A stretch of DNA of 64,000 bases from Desulfovibrionaceae bacterium (GTDB lineage Bacteria > Desulfobacterota > Desulfovibrionia > Desulfovibrionales > Desulfovibrionaceae): assembly GCA_019421865.1 (NCBI GenBank), contig JAHZEL010000008.1, forward strand, positions 1-64,000. Direction: 5' to 3'. Positions 50,718 through 59,449 of the stretch are shown here, in pieces. Both the position numbers and the translations under genes were made by a program. The stretch's first letter is position 1, and each line of letters opens with the position of its first letter. The notes beneath the pieces were generated by a model. That model had not been told where the DNA came from. It saw only the letters and a list, made by a program, of their open reading frames with translations, and ran no database searches.

Positions 50718-51823
50718 AGCTTCTGCCTCTTACTCCCTCGCGACTGGACGCCTGGCTCGATGCCGAATGCGGCGGCGACGGCAGTCTTTCCTTCTCCGAG
50801 CGGCTCGAAGCCGCCCGCCTTGAGGCGCTGCGGCGCACCCTGCACAGAGCAGCCTCCCTCAGCCGCTGGTACGGTCGCACGCTGGCAGGGGCCGATCTCG
50901 ATCTGAAAAGCGCCGATGACCTGCGGCATCTGCCCTTCACCACGCCGGATGATCTGCGGGACTACCGCGAATTTCTCTGCGTTCCTCAGGGAGATGTGCA
51001 GCGCATCGTCACGCTGCAGACATCAGGCTCCACCAGCGTGCCCAAGCGCATCGCCTTTTCGGAAAACGATCTGGCCAGAACGGCCTCCTTTTTTGCCACA
51101 GGCATGGCGCAGCTCGTGCACGCCGGGCAGCGACTCATGGTGCTGCTGCCCGGCGCCCAGTGCCCCGACGGCGTCACCGATCTTCTGCGTCAGGCGCTCA
51201 CGCCTTCGGGCGTGGACGTGGTGGCCGGTTCCCCCGAAGCCACGTTTGAAAGCCTGCGGGCCGATCTTGAACGGTGGCATCCGGAATGTCTCGTGGCTGC
51301 TCCGCATCAGCTGGCCTCTCTTTATGCCTCAACCGAAGATGACGCATTCCGCCGCCTGGCCTCGTGTGTGGAAGGCATACAGTCAAGCGGCGACATTCTG
51401 GATCCGGCCATGCGCGACGGCCTTGAAGCGGTTCTCGACTGCGTGGTGCTCGATCACTACGGCATGACCGAAACCTGCTTCGGCGGCGGCGTACAGTGCA
51501 TGGCCCGAAACGGGTATCATCTGCGGGAACTGGATCTTTTTCTGGAAATTCTGGACCCCGTGTCGGGCGAACCCGTGCCCGACGGGGAAACCGGTGAAAT
51601 CGTGCTGACCACGCTGAACCGGGAAGCCATGCCCCTGATCCGCTACCGCACGGGGGATGCCGCATCCTGGCTGCCCGGCCCCTGTCCCTGCGGAAGTCCC
51701 CTGCGACGTCTTGCTCCGCTCAGAGGCCGTTACATCCGCATCGACGGCACGCCGGTGCTGCGTCTTGTCCGTAAAGGAGGTTTTCATGCAAGAACTGCTG
51801 CGTCTTCTCTGTTCCGAGCTTGA
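50714..51823 (+). CDS. Short AMP-dependent ligase (PaaK/LuxE-like, DVU_1553 type)
   Basis: This protein has 369 residues from a GTG that overlaps the radical SAM stop. Adenylation motifs are present: the phosphate-binding TLQTSGSTSVPKRI about 95-108, DHYGMTETCFGGG about 250, and YRTGDAASW about 310. The protein ends soon after RGRYIRIDG, so the mobile C-terminal subdomain of acyl-CoA ligases, which carries the second lysine, is absent. By family it activates a carboxylate as an acyl-adenylate. The acid and acceptor are unknown. It overlaps the xdhC start by 38 bases. Confidence 0.8.
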   Translation: MKLLPLTPSRLDAWLDAECGGDGSLSFSERLEAARLEALRRTLHRAASLSRWYGRTLAGADLDLKSADDLRHLPFTTPDDLRDYREFLCVPQGDVQRIVTLQTSGSTSVPKRIAFSENDLARTASFFATGMAQLVHAGQRLMVLLPGAQCPDGVTDLLRQALTPSGVDVVAGSPEATFESLRADLERWHPECLVAAPHQLASLYASTEDDAFRRLASCVEGIQSSGDILDPAMRDGLEAVLDCVVLDHYGMTETCFGGGVQCMARNGYHLRELDLFLEILDPVSGEPVPDGETGEIVLTTLNREAMPLIRYRTGDAASWLPGPCPCGSPLRRLAPLRGRYIRIDGTPVLRLVRKGGFHARTAASSLFRA

Positions 51824-52829
51824 GGCGGGGCGTCCCGCCGCCGTGGCCACCGTCGTTTTTCAGGAAGGTTCCGCGCCGCGCGGGGCAGGTTCCAGACTTC
51901 TGGCCGGAACCGGCGGACTGCTCGGCGGCACCACGGGCGGAGGACTCGCCGAAGCCAGAGTCATTGAAGCCTGCGCCGAAGCCTGCAGAAGCAGAAAAGC
52001 CTCCGTGCTCGACATTCTTATGGACGGCACACTGGCCGCCCGCTCGGAAATGATCTGCGGAGGTCATGTTCGCGTACTCATCGAACCGTTCTTCCCCGAC
52101 GACCGCGCCCTTGTCGATACCGCAAAGCAGGCACTCCTTGCTGCGGAAGGCGCAGGCTGCCGCATTGTCCGCCCCTATCCCTCCGATCATACGGCATGGA
52201 CGCTTCTTTATGAAGACGGCCATGCCGACGGCGCCGAACTTTCCGCCGGCGCGCTCGCGGATCTGCAGGCTGCGCCCGTCACCGAAGCCGCGCTCATTCC
52301 CTGCGGCGGACAGCTGTACTTCTGTGAAAGCTGCCTTCCGCCGGAACGCATGATCATCGTGGGCGGCGGGCACGTTTCGCGCCCCACGGCCGCCGTTGCC
52401 GGACTGACGGGCTTTGCCGTGCACGTTCTTGACGACAGGCCCGAATACGCCTGCAGAGACCGCTTCCCTCATGCCGTGACGCATGTCACACCGGAGTACG
52501 CCCACTGCTTCGACGAGCTGCACATCACGCCCCGCGACTACATCGTCATCGTTACGCGCGGGCATCTCTACGACGGCGTCACCGTGGCGCAGGCCCTGAA
52601 AACTCCGGCCTGCTACATCGGCATGATAGGCAGCACGCGCAAACGCCGCCAGATCTATGCCGGGCTTATGGAATCCGGCTTCACCGAACAGGATCTTGCC
52701 CGCATTCATGCGCCCATCGGCCTTGACATCGGGGCGGAAACGCCGGAAGAAATCGCCGTAAGCATTCTGGCGGAGTGCATTGCCGTGCGCCGACATGCGC
52801 CTGCCCCCGTCACCTGGCGGAAGAAATAG
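51786..52829 (+). CDS. xdhC: XdhC/CoxF-family molybdenum hydroxylase maturation protein
   Basis: XdhC binds molybdenum cofactor and helps to sulfurate and insert it into xanthine-dehydrogenase-type enzymes. This 347-residue protein has the XdhC/CoxI N-terminal domain (VATVVFQEGSAPRGAGSRLL about 19-38, GGTTGGGLAEA) and the C-terminal Rossmann domain (MIIVGGGHVSRPTAA near 190, IVTRGHLYDG, IGMIGSTRKR). A strong AAAGGAGG precedes the ATG inside the end of the ligase gene. Its most likely client is the aldehyde oxidoreductase of the same cassette. Confidence 0.93.
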   Translation: MQELLRLLCSELEAGRPAAVATVVFQEGSAPRGAGSRLLAGTGGLLGGTTGGGLAEARVIEACAEACRSRKASVLDILMDGTLAARSEMICGGHVRVLIEPFFPDDRALVDTAKQALLAAEGAGCRIVRPYPSDHTAWTLLYEDGHADGAELSAGALADLQAAPVTEAALIPCGGQLYFCESCLPPERMIIVGGGHVSRPTAAVAGLTGFAVHVLDDRPEYACRDRFPHAVTHVTPEYAHCFDELHITPRDYIVIVTRGHLYDGVTVAQALKTPACYIGMIGSTRKRRQIYAGLMESGFTEQDLARIHAPIGLDIGAETPEEIAVSILAECIAVRRHAPAPVTWRKK

Positions 52830-52902
52830 TCGCCCGGAGTGTTGCAGGCACAATCATGGGGCAACGCCCCGCCTTGTTACCCTTCAAGCTTTACTTTAAG
52901 TT

Positions 52903-54051
52903 ATGCCCATCTGTGCTCTTGTTCTGGCCGCCGGGTTCTCCACCCGCATGGCTCCGCGTTTCAAGCCGCTGCTGCCGCTGCCCCTGCCCGAAGGCGAATG
53001 CAGCGCCCTTGCCGCCGTATGCAGGCTCTATCAGGCGGAGGGCGTTCTTCCGCTGGTCGTAGGAGGAACGAGGGCCGAAGAAACCCGGGCGGCGGCCCTT
53101 GCTCTCGGTGCGGCATTTACCGTCAACGAGCATCCGGAACGGGGCATGTTCTCCAGCATACGGGCAGGCATGGCAGCCCTGCCCCCGGACTGCGGACATG
53201 TGTTCGTCCACCCCGTGGACATTCCTCTCGTCCGCCGCATGACGGTACGCACGCTTCTTGACGCCGCCAGGGCACAGGAAAGCGTTCCGCTCCTTCCCGT
53301 CTACAAAGGGGATCCCGGCCATCCGCCGCTTTTTCCGGCAGCCGTGCGCGATGCCGTACTGCGCGCCTCCGACAACGACTGCCTGCGGGACATTCTCCGG
53401 CAGTTCTCCCCGGTTTCCGTCCCCGTGGCCGACGCCTTCATTCTGAAGGACATGGACAGACCGGAAGACTACGCGGCCCTCTGCGGGCTGGCACCGCGCC
53501 GAAACGTTCTTTCCCCGGAAGAAGCGGAAGAGCTTCTGCATGTACGGGAGGTACAGGAACGGGGAAAACATCACTCCGTTACCGTGGGGGCCGTGGCCAT
53601 GAGCTTTGCCGAGGCCCTGAACCGGGCGCGGCAGAGCCACGGCGAAAGACCGGTTGATCCGGCGCTGGCTGCAGCCGGAGGCCTGACGCACGACGTATGC
53701 AAGGGAGAACGGCAGCATGAGGCCGCGGCGGGAAGACTGTTCCGCAGCTTCGGCATGGAGGAGATGGCCCGCCTCGTAGAGGATCACCGGGATCTGACGC
53801 TGGCGGACGACGCCCCGATCACGGAAAGGGAACTGGTCTTTCTGGCGGACAAGTATGTGCGCGGGAGCGAAATCGTGCCGATCACGGAACGCTTTCACAG
53901 CAAGATGGAGCGCTATGCCGACGATCCCGCCGCCGTAACGGCCATTGCCGGGCGCATGGAACGGGCGCTGCAGCTGGCAAGGCGCATGGCTCGCGAATGC
54001 GGAGAAGACCCGGAAGATCTGGCCCGCAGGGCCGTATCCCGCTTCTGCTGA
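52903..54051 (+). CDS. MocA-like nucleotidyltransferase fused to an HD domain (DVU_1551 type)
   Basis: This 382-residue two-domain protein begins with a MobA/MocA-type nucleotidyltransferase (LVLAAGFSTRM 6-16, FKPLLPL, HPVDIPLV 103-110). MocA attaches CMP to Mo-molybdopterin to give the cytosine dinucleotide cofactor, which is the form found in D. gigas Mop. From about residue 205 an HD phosphohydrolase domain follows, with His223/224, the HD pair 263-264 in LTHDVCKG and His272. The fusion may build and also trim or recycle the dinucleotide cofactor, which is inference. It is the last gene of the cassette. Confidence 0.85.
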   Translation: MPICALVLAAGFSTRMAPRFKPLLPLPLPEGECSALAAVCRLYQAEGVLPLVVGGTRAEETRAAALALGAAFTVNEHPERGMFSSIRAGMAALPPDCGHVFVHPVDIPLVRRMTVRTLLDAARAQESVPLLPVYKGDPGHPPLFPAAVRDAVLRASDNDCLRDILRQFSPVSVPVADAFILKDMDRPEDYAALCGLAPRRNVLSPEEAEELLHVREVQERGKHHSVTVGAVAMSFAEALNRARQSHGERPVDPALAAAGGLTHDVCKGERQHEAAAGRLFRSFGMEEMARLVEDHRDLTLADDAPITERELVFLADKYVRGSEIVPITERFHSKMERYADDPAAVTAIAGRMERALQLARRMARECGEDPEDLARRAVSRFC

Positions 54052-54155
54052 CCATCGCCTCGATCCGGCCCCTGCCGGAGTTCATGCGTTCGTAAGAAAA
54101 ACGACGCGACGCAGCAGCAACACATCAGAAAAACACTGCCAGTACAATATGCAAA

Positions 54156-54184
54156 AAGGCGGAGCCTTCGGCCCCGCCTTTTCA
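54156..54184. terminator. Bidirectional terminator after the aldehyde oxidoreductase cassette
   Basis: AAGGCGG pairs with CCGCCTT around a smaller inner hairpin, with T tracts on both strands. It lies between the convergent cassette and the membrane-protein gene. Confidence 0.75.
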
Positions 54185-54229
54185 TCATCAGCATACGGCT
54201 GCCGCACCCGGAGCACGGCTGCCCAAAAG

Positions 54230-55141
54230 CTATATGCGTCCGATCACGCAGTACACGCCCGCCGCCAGCAGAATCACCGCCAGAAAAGCCAGAGAACGCT
54301 TCTGCATGGGAACCGCGGCATGGCCCACGGCGTACCAGCAAAGCGCGGCAAGAGGCAGGCAGAGCATGCCTCCGGTGAGGGCCAGAGGCGCATATTCCAG
54401 AGCAAAGGGAAGAAGCGCCAGACTCTGGGCCGCGTCGACCACGGGATTCATCCAGAACATGGCCGCTGCCGCCACGGTGAGCAGAAGTCCGGCTCCGGCC
54501 GCCTGTCTGCCGCGCATGGACAGCGTGAAGGTGTAGTAGTCGCGACCGAAGTCGTCATGGGAGCGGCAGATGATGTGCCAGCACAAGGCCAGAGCATAGG
54601 CGCCCGTCAGCGCCAGCGCCAGAGAAAACGCCGCAAAAAGAATGAATCCGAGACTGTGCAGACCGGCCATGAGCACCAGGAAGGACTGCACGGCCTGCTC
54701 CGGATCCTCGCCGACGGCGGAAAACGCGCCGAGGCAGAAGCTCCAGCCAAGCACGCAGTACAGACAGGCGGAAAGCGTGGACGCAATGCCCGCCACCACA
54801 CCGAGCGCCATTCTGCCCGTGCGGCGAAGGAAAAGCACGGCCACGGAGCACAGCGCCGACACGGCGGAGGAAAGAACAAGGCATTCCCAGACAAAGGCCC
54901 ACGGCCCGGTCATAAGGCGGGTGATCCAGCCGTTCGCCAGAAGATCGGCGGTAAGGGCAAGCGCGAGAATCACCTGAAGCAACGCCGTAAGAGACTCGGT
55001 CTGCCCTGCGCTCTTGTCGTAGAGAGAGCGGCGGCGGATCGTGGCGAGTCTGTGATCCCATACGGAAATGAAGGGAAGCATGGCGCCGGAAAGACCGGTG
55101 ATGAGAAGCGCGGCAAGCGCCGCACAAGTATAGAAGGTCAT
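54230..55141 (-). CDS. Polytopic membrane protein of unknown function
   Basis: This 303-residue protein has about eight transmembrane helices spread along its length and short basic loops (DHRLATIRRRSLYDKSAGQTE at 29-49 in part, MRGRQAAG near 209). The overall helix pattern and scattered His/Met are reminiscent of haem-binding quinol-oxidase-type subunits, but no diagnostic motif is present. I do not recognise the family. It is convergent with the aldehyde oxidoreductase cassette and divergent from the AsmA-family gene. Confidence 0.6.
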   Translation of the reverse strand: MTFYTCAALAALLITGLSGAMLPFISVWDHRLATIRRRSLYDKSAGQTESLTALLQVILALALTADLLANGWITRLMTGPWAFVWECLVLSSAVSALCSVAVLFLRRTGRMALGVVAGIASTLSACLYCVLGWSFCLGAFSAVGEDPEQAVQSFLVLMAGLHSLGFILFAAFSLALALTGAYALALCWHIICRSHDDFGRDYYTFTLSMRGRQAAGAGLLLTVAAAAMFWMNPVVDAAQSLALLPFALEYAPLALTGGMLCLPLAALCWYAVGHAAVPMQKRSLAFLAVILLAAGVYCVIGRI

Positions 55142-55237
55142 GATTACTCCTGTCGCCCGTCCGGCGTCCCTGCCGGAGAGCCCCGATTCCTACTTGTGTA
55201 CTGACAGCAAGTTATCTACTATGCGGGCAGTCCGGGC

Positions 55238-58200
55238 ATGAAAGATCGGTACGAAAACTACCGCGGCCCGTCAAGAGGGAATATGCGGAAACCGCGTCTT
55301 GGAACAGTTCTTCTGCTGCTGTGGGGATTATTTCTCACGGCGGCGGTCTACGGCTATCTTGAATGGCTTCAGCCGTCACGTCTGGCCTCCACGGTTTCCC
55401 GCGTTCTGGAATCGAAGCTCAACGTGCAGAGCCGCATAGGCGAAGTATCGTTCTCCCTGCTGCCGCTGCCGACCATTCATGCCACCGACCTCGCCCTTCT
55501 GCGAGGAAGTGTCGACGATCTTGAGCTGCACGTGCGAAAAGCCGAAATCCGCATAAGCTACTCCTCTCTGCTGCGGCTCCGACCGGTCATCCATTCCCTG
55601 TCGCTGGAAAGCCCCACGCTCGACATCTCCAGCGCCATTCTTCAGAAGGTGCTTGCCGAAAAAACGGAACCGAAAGAAGAGGAACGCGCATTGCCGTCTC
55701 TTCCCTCCGGCATTACGGGCGTACGGCTGCATGTGGAAAACGGCGTCATCCGTGTGACGGGCGCAGAGGGAAAGGATCATCTGCTCTGCTCCGGGCTCAA
55801 CGCCAGCGCCAGACTTCCCGGCCTTATTCCCGGCAGTCTCGAACTTTCCGCAGACGACATCCGCTATACGAACGTGTCCGGCCTCGAAGTCTCGGCGGGC
55901 GAATCCCATATTTCCCTGTCCTCCCTGCGCCGCAACCATAGAAATGTCTGGCGAGGCAATGTCCTTGTCTCCTCTGCGCTCCAGCTCGGCGCGCTCGATG
56001 CCGTCATGGGGCACGAAATTTCCGCGCCCTACCGCTATTTTCCCATGCCCGAACCGCTCCGCGTCTCCCTGACGGGCGGCTTCAGTCTGTCCCCGGAAAA
56101 GGAACACTACGAAGTCAGAGGCAGAGCCGAAGCCTCCGCCCTCATGATCATGAACGGCCACCCGGTGCCCATGTCTCTTACCGTTCCCTTTGAACGGGAG
56201 GAAGGACAAAGCACGCTGACCGTCACCGGAGCCGACGTGCGCATGGGGGATGATTTCGTCACCATATCCGGGGATGTGTCCGGTCTGGAAAAAGGCGATC
56301 CCGTTCTCAAAGGCCGGGCGGACATCCATCATTTCAGTCTGGCCCGCTGGTTCGGCTTCGGCCAGGCCATGCCCGACGGCCTGCAGCGTGCGCTGGACAG
56401 CATATCAGGCTCCTTTGAGGATATGGAACTTACCCTGCGCGGCGTCAATGTTCCGCACCTCAAAGCAAAGGTGCAGGACATAGAGCTGGAAGGTTCGGGA
56501 AGCTGTCTTGAATTCCTCAAGCCCGACATTCTCATCAGCGCCCATGCCGCCAAGGCCGATCTCAACCGTATTTTCCCCGAACTGAAGGGGGAATTTCCCG
56601 ACATGTCCCACCTGCCGCCGCCGGTTCTTCCGCTTGACGACGAGGAGGAAGACGGCGGAAAGAACGATGAAACGCTGCTGGTGGACTACGACATTCATAT
56701 TTCCGCCGATGAGGCGGACATCATGAATTTCCGCGTCGGCGGAGCCGATGTGCACGTCGTGCCTGCGCCGGCAGGTCACCCCATGCTGAACATCCTTGTT
56801 TCCGATCTTTACGGAGGCAAAGGCGTGTCCCGGGTCGACATCAACGACGACATCCGCGTCACGGCCGATCTCGACCGCGTATCTCTGGACGGCGTCACCC
56901 GCGCTCTGGCCGGATACCCCGCCCTTTCCGGTCTTATGAAGAAAGGTTCTGTGGATCTGACCTTCGCGCCCGGCGATGCCCTCCGCATGCTCGGTTCGCT
57001 GCGCGGCAGCATCCGCGCCTCCGCGGAAAAGGGAAACATTCTCGCATCCAAAGGCGGAAAGCCCCTGCCCTTCGACAACATATCCCTCAATGCACAGGCC
57101 GCAGCAGCTCCGGCAAAGAATCTGAAAAAACTGCCTTCCGTCATGGACTTCCGCGGCACATGGAATGTCGGCATCACGGCCCCCGACTGGTCCGTCTCGG
57201 CGGAAGCCAGACAGGCGGCGCTCGGCTTCGACACCGACAACGGCCTTCCCGTTTCCCTGCGCTCCCAGCCCGTCACGCTGCAGGTCACGCTGGAAAAATC
57301 CCTTCTGCCCGCCCTGGTCGAACCCCTGACCTTCACGCTCTCCGGGAAGGGAAGCTACAATGCCGCCAAGGGCACGCTTTCCGTGGACGAAGGCACGCTC
57401 AAACATCAGAACTTTACGCTTTCCGGCAACATGGCGTTGACCGATATCATGAAGAAATTCTCGGCCAGAGGGCACCTGAACTTCTCCGCGCCGTCTCTCA
57501 AAAACGTTGCCGCGCTGTTCGACATCGACCTGCCCGCAACGCTCAAAAAAGCCTCCGCCTCGGCCGACGTATCGCTTTCTTCCGAGGCCGTCGCTTTTGA
57601 AAAGCTGAGCGGCAGCGTCGACGGCACATCCTTCAGCGGCCAGCTGAGTCATCCCCTCAACGGACGGCCTCTTCTGAAGGGGGCGCTCGCCATACCCTTC
57701 CTCGACATCGACCGCTACAGGCCCAAGACCGAAAAGTCCGGACATGCTTCCTCATCGCCTCTGCCGCTGTCCTTCCTGAAAAATCAGGATCTGGATCTTG
57801 CCCTGACCGTGGAACGCCTGAGGGCCTTTTCCACCACGCTCACGCATGTCTCCCTGCCTGTTTCTCAGAAAAACGGCACGCTTTCGGTACCGATCAAGGC
57901 ATCCTTCCCCGGCGGCGGTCAGGCCGACGGCAATTTTCAGACCAGCCTTTCCGGCAACGGAAGCTCCGCCGATACGAGCCTTCGCGTGCAGGCCCGGAAC
58001 ATGAACATGATGAATTTCAGCAGAGACCGGGGACAGCAGACCCTGATCGGCGGCAACGGAACCTTCCATGCCGATCTGCACTCCGTGCAGAAGCACTGGG
58101 AAGACTGGAAGCGCACCCTGAGCGGCGCGCTCTCCCTCCATATTGCCGACGGCGTCATTGTCACGCGCGCTCCGTCCCGGACCGATCCTGCCGTGCAGAA

Positions 58201-58534
58201 GGAATCCCGCACGGAATTCAAAACCATGTCCATGAACATAGCCCTGAGCAAGGGCATCGCCTCCTGCCGGGACTTTCTCATAAAGGGCTCACCCATCACC
58301 ATCACCGGCGAGGGAACCGCAGATCTGGCCGCCGAAACCATCAACGCCAGCGCCGTGGTCACGCTGGCGGGCATTCCGGAAATGCCCGTTTCCATCACAG
58401 GTTCGCTCTTCTCGCCCAAAGTGACCTACAAGCTGCTCGGAGCGGTGACCGGTACGGTGGGCAATATCGGCGCGGGTGTCGTCGACATCGTGGGCGGCGT
58501 TCTCTCCGCACCCTTCAAGCTTTTCATGAAGTAA
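55238..58534 (+). CDS. AsmA-family envelope protein
   Basis: This 1,098-residue protein has one N-terminal membrane anchor (about 20-41) and a long, beta-rich periplasmic body. The AsmA N-terminal domain is visible after the anchor: RVLESKLNVQSRIGEVSFSL and HATDLALLRG. The C-terminus has the AsmA_2-like SITGSLFSPKVTYK. Large AsmA-like proteins (TamB, YhdP) bridge the periplasm and conduct phospholipids to the outer membrane. The phospholipid-transport operon mlaEFDCA lies 900 bases downstream. An internal ATG at 55283 with AGAGGG ahead is an alternative start. Confidence 0.85.
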   Translation: MKDRYENYRGPSRGNMRKPRLGTVLLLLWGLFLTAAVYGYLEWLQPSRLASTVSRVLESKLNVQSRIGEVSFSLLPLPTIHATDLALLRGSVDDLELHVRKAEIRISYSSLLRLRPVIHSLSLESPTLDISSAILQKVLAEKTEPKEEERALPSLPSGITGVRLHVENGVIRVTGAEGKDHLLCSGLNASARLPGLIPGSLELSADDIRYTNVSGLEVSAGESHISLSSLRRNHRNVWRGNVLVSSALQLGALDAVMGHEISAPYRYFPMPEPLRVSLTGGFSLSPEKEHYEVRGRAEASALMIMNGHPVPMSLTVPFEREEGQSTLTVTGADVRMGDDFVTISGDVSGLEKGDPVLKGRADIHHFSLARWFGFGQAMPDGLQRALDSISGSFEDMELTLRGVNVPHLKAKVQDIELEGSGSCLEFLKPDILISAHAAKADLNRIFPELKGEFPDMSHLPPPVLPLDDEEEDGGKNDETLLVDYDIHISADEADIMNFRVGGADVHVVPAPAGHPMLNILVSDLYGGKGVSRVDINDDIRVTADLDRVSLDGVTRALAGYPALSGLMKKGSVDLTFAPGDALRMLGSLRGSIRASAEKGNILASKGGKPLPFDNISLNAQAAAAPAKNLKKLPSVMDFRGTWNVGITAPDWSVSAEARQAALGFDTDNGLPVSLRSQPVTLQVTLEKSLLPALVEPLTFTLSGKGSYNAAKGTLSVDEGTLKHQNFTLSGNMALTDIMKKFSARGHLNFSAPSLKNVAALFDIDLPATLKKASASADVSLSSEAVAFEKLSGSVDGTSFSGQLSHPLNGRPLLKGALAIPFLDIDRYRPKTEKSGHASSSPLPLSFLKNQDLDLALTVERLRAFSTTLTHVSLPVSQKNGTLSVPIKASFPGGGQADGNFQTSLSGNGSSADTSLRVQARNMNMMNFSRDRGQQTLIGGNGTFHADLHSVQKHWEDWKRTLSGALSLHIADGVIVTRAPSRTDPAVQKESRTEFKTMSMNIALSKGIASCRDFLIKGSPITITGEGTADLAAETINASAVVTLAGIPEMPVSITGSLFSPKVTYKLLGAVTGTVGNIGAGVVDIVGGVLSAPFKLFMK

Positions 58535-59026
58535 ACGTCACGGGTGGCTCGCTCCACCGTGTCGGCCGCCGAAAACGACCGTCTTCATGTACGGAAAGCC
58601 GTCATGATTGGCAGTGCCGCGTGAAAAGGCAACGGAAGTCCCAAACCTCACAGGCAGAACGAAAGAAGGGCTGCGCATCGAGCGGCAGCCGCAATACATC
58701 AGAACAAACAAAAGACAACGTGGCGGACTTGCTGAAAAGAGTCAGGGCGGCAAAGCACAAAAGCCAGGATAAAAAAAGGATAAAGAGGGCACGAGGAAAA
58801 AAGCGCCTTCAAGCCTGACTGCTCAGCCGATCAGCGGCTCCCTGCCCGGAAGCAGACGGGACACACAGACGCAGAGCATCGCGCGGCCAAACATGGAGCA
58901 CCGGCGGACGACGGGCGACCGCAGCGAAAGGCGAAGCAGCTCTCCCCCCCAAAAAAAAGCGCCCCGGCAACGCACGCCCCGTCGGGCAGTCGAGACTTTT
59001 CCGGGAAACGTCCCGTCCCCAGGGAC
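58535..59026. other. Intergenic region between the AsmA-family gene and hypC
   Basis: About 490 bases. A plus-strand frame (58621-58818, GTG start) would encode 65 very basic residues, but it lacks a ribosome-binding site, so I do not call it. On the minus strand an eight-T run near 58955 could end the hypC transcript, without a clear stem. Confidence 0.45.
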
Positions 59027-59287
59027 CTACACGTTCTCCAGCGCACGCCCCTCGTTCACGCCGAGTTCTGCGATCTGCCGGAAGATGTTCAGAGACTCCT
59101 CGGCTTCCGCCGCATCGAGCGCGCGCAGGGCAAAGCCCGCATGAACAATCACATAGTCCCCCGGGCGGGGAGCTTCAGGCAGAAGGAGCGTGGAAATTTC
59201 CATATAGTTTTCTCCGCTGCCCACCTGCACGCGGGCGACTCCTTCCTGCGGCACTTCCACAACCCGTACGGGAACGGCAAGACACAT
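59027..59287 (-). CDS. hypC: HypC/HybG-family hydrogenase maturation chaperone
   Basis: This 86-residue protein begins MCLAVPVRVVEV. HypC uses the Cys directly after the initiator Met to bind the Fe(CN)2CO precursor and the large subunit of NiFe hydrogenase. The start at 59287 is chosen because AGGAG is seven bases ahead and because it leaves Cys at position 2. The ATG two codons earlier sits one base from the Shine-Dalgarno. The rest (VQVGSGENYMEIS, PGDYVIVHAGFAL) fits the family's beta barrel. No other hyp gene or hydrogenase gene is in this window. It is divergent from mlaE. Confidence 0.92.
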   Translation of the reverse strand: MCLAVPVRVVEVPQEGVARVQVGSGENYMEISTLLLPEAPRPGDYVIVHAGFALRALDAAEAEESLNIFRQIAELGVNEGRALENV

Positions 59288-59449
59288 ACGCATACTCCTG
59301 CAACATACGATATTTTTTACCGCTTCCTCATACGCCCTGCGGAAAAATCATGCAAGCGCTCCGGCGAAGCAAACGGCGCATACGTTGCCAAAGGAATCGA
59401 AATCAGCTAACGTCCCTCTACTTATCCTTTGAAGTTAAAGGTAAACCCT

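Noticed and set aside
58621..58818. Small basic open frame (65 codons, GTG start) after the AsmA-family gene
   Set aside because: The Lys/Arg-rich sequence is compatible with a small protein, but there is no ribosome-binding site and no recognisable family, so support is too weak to call it.
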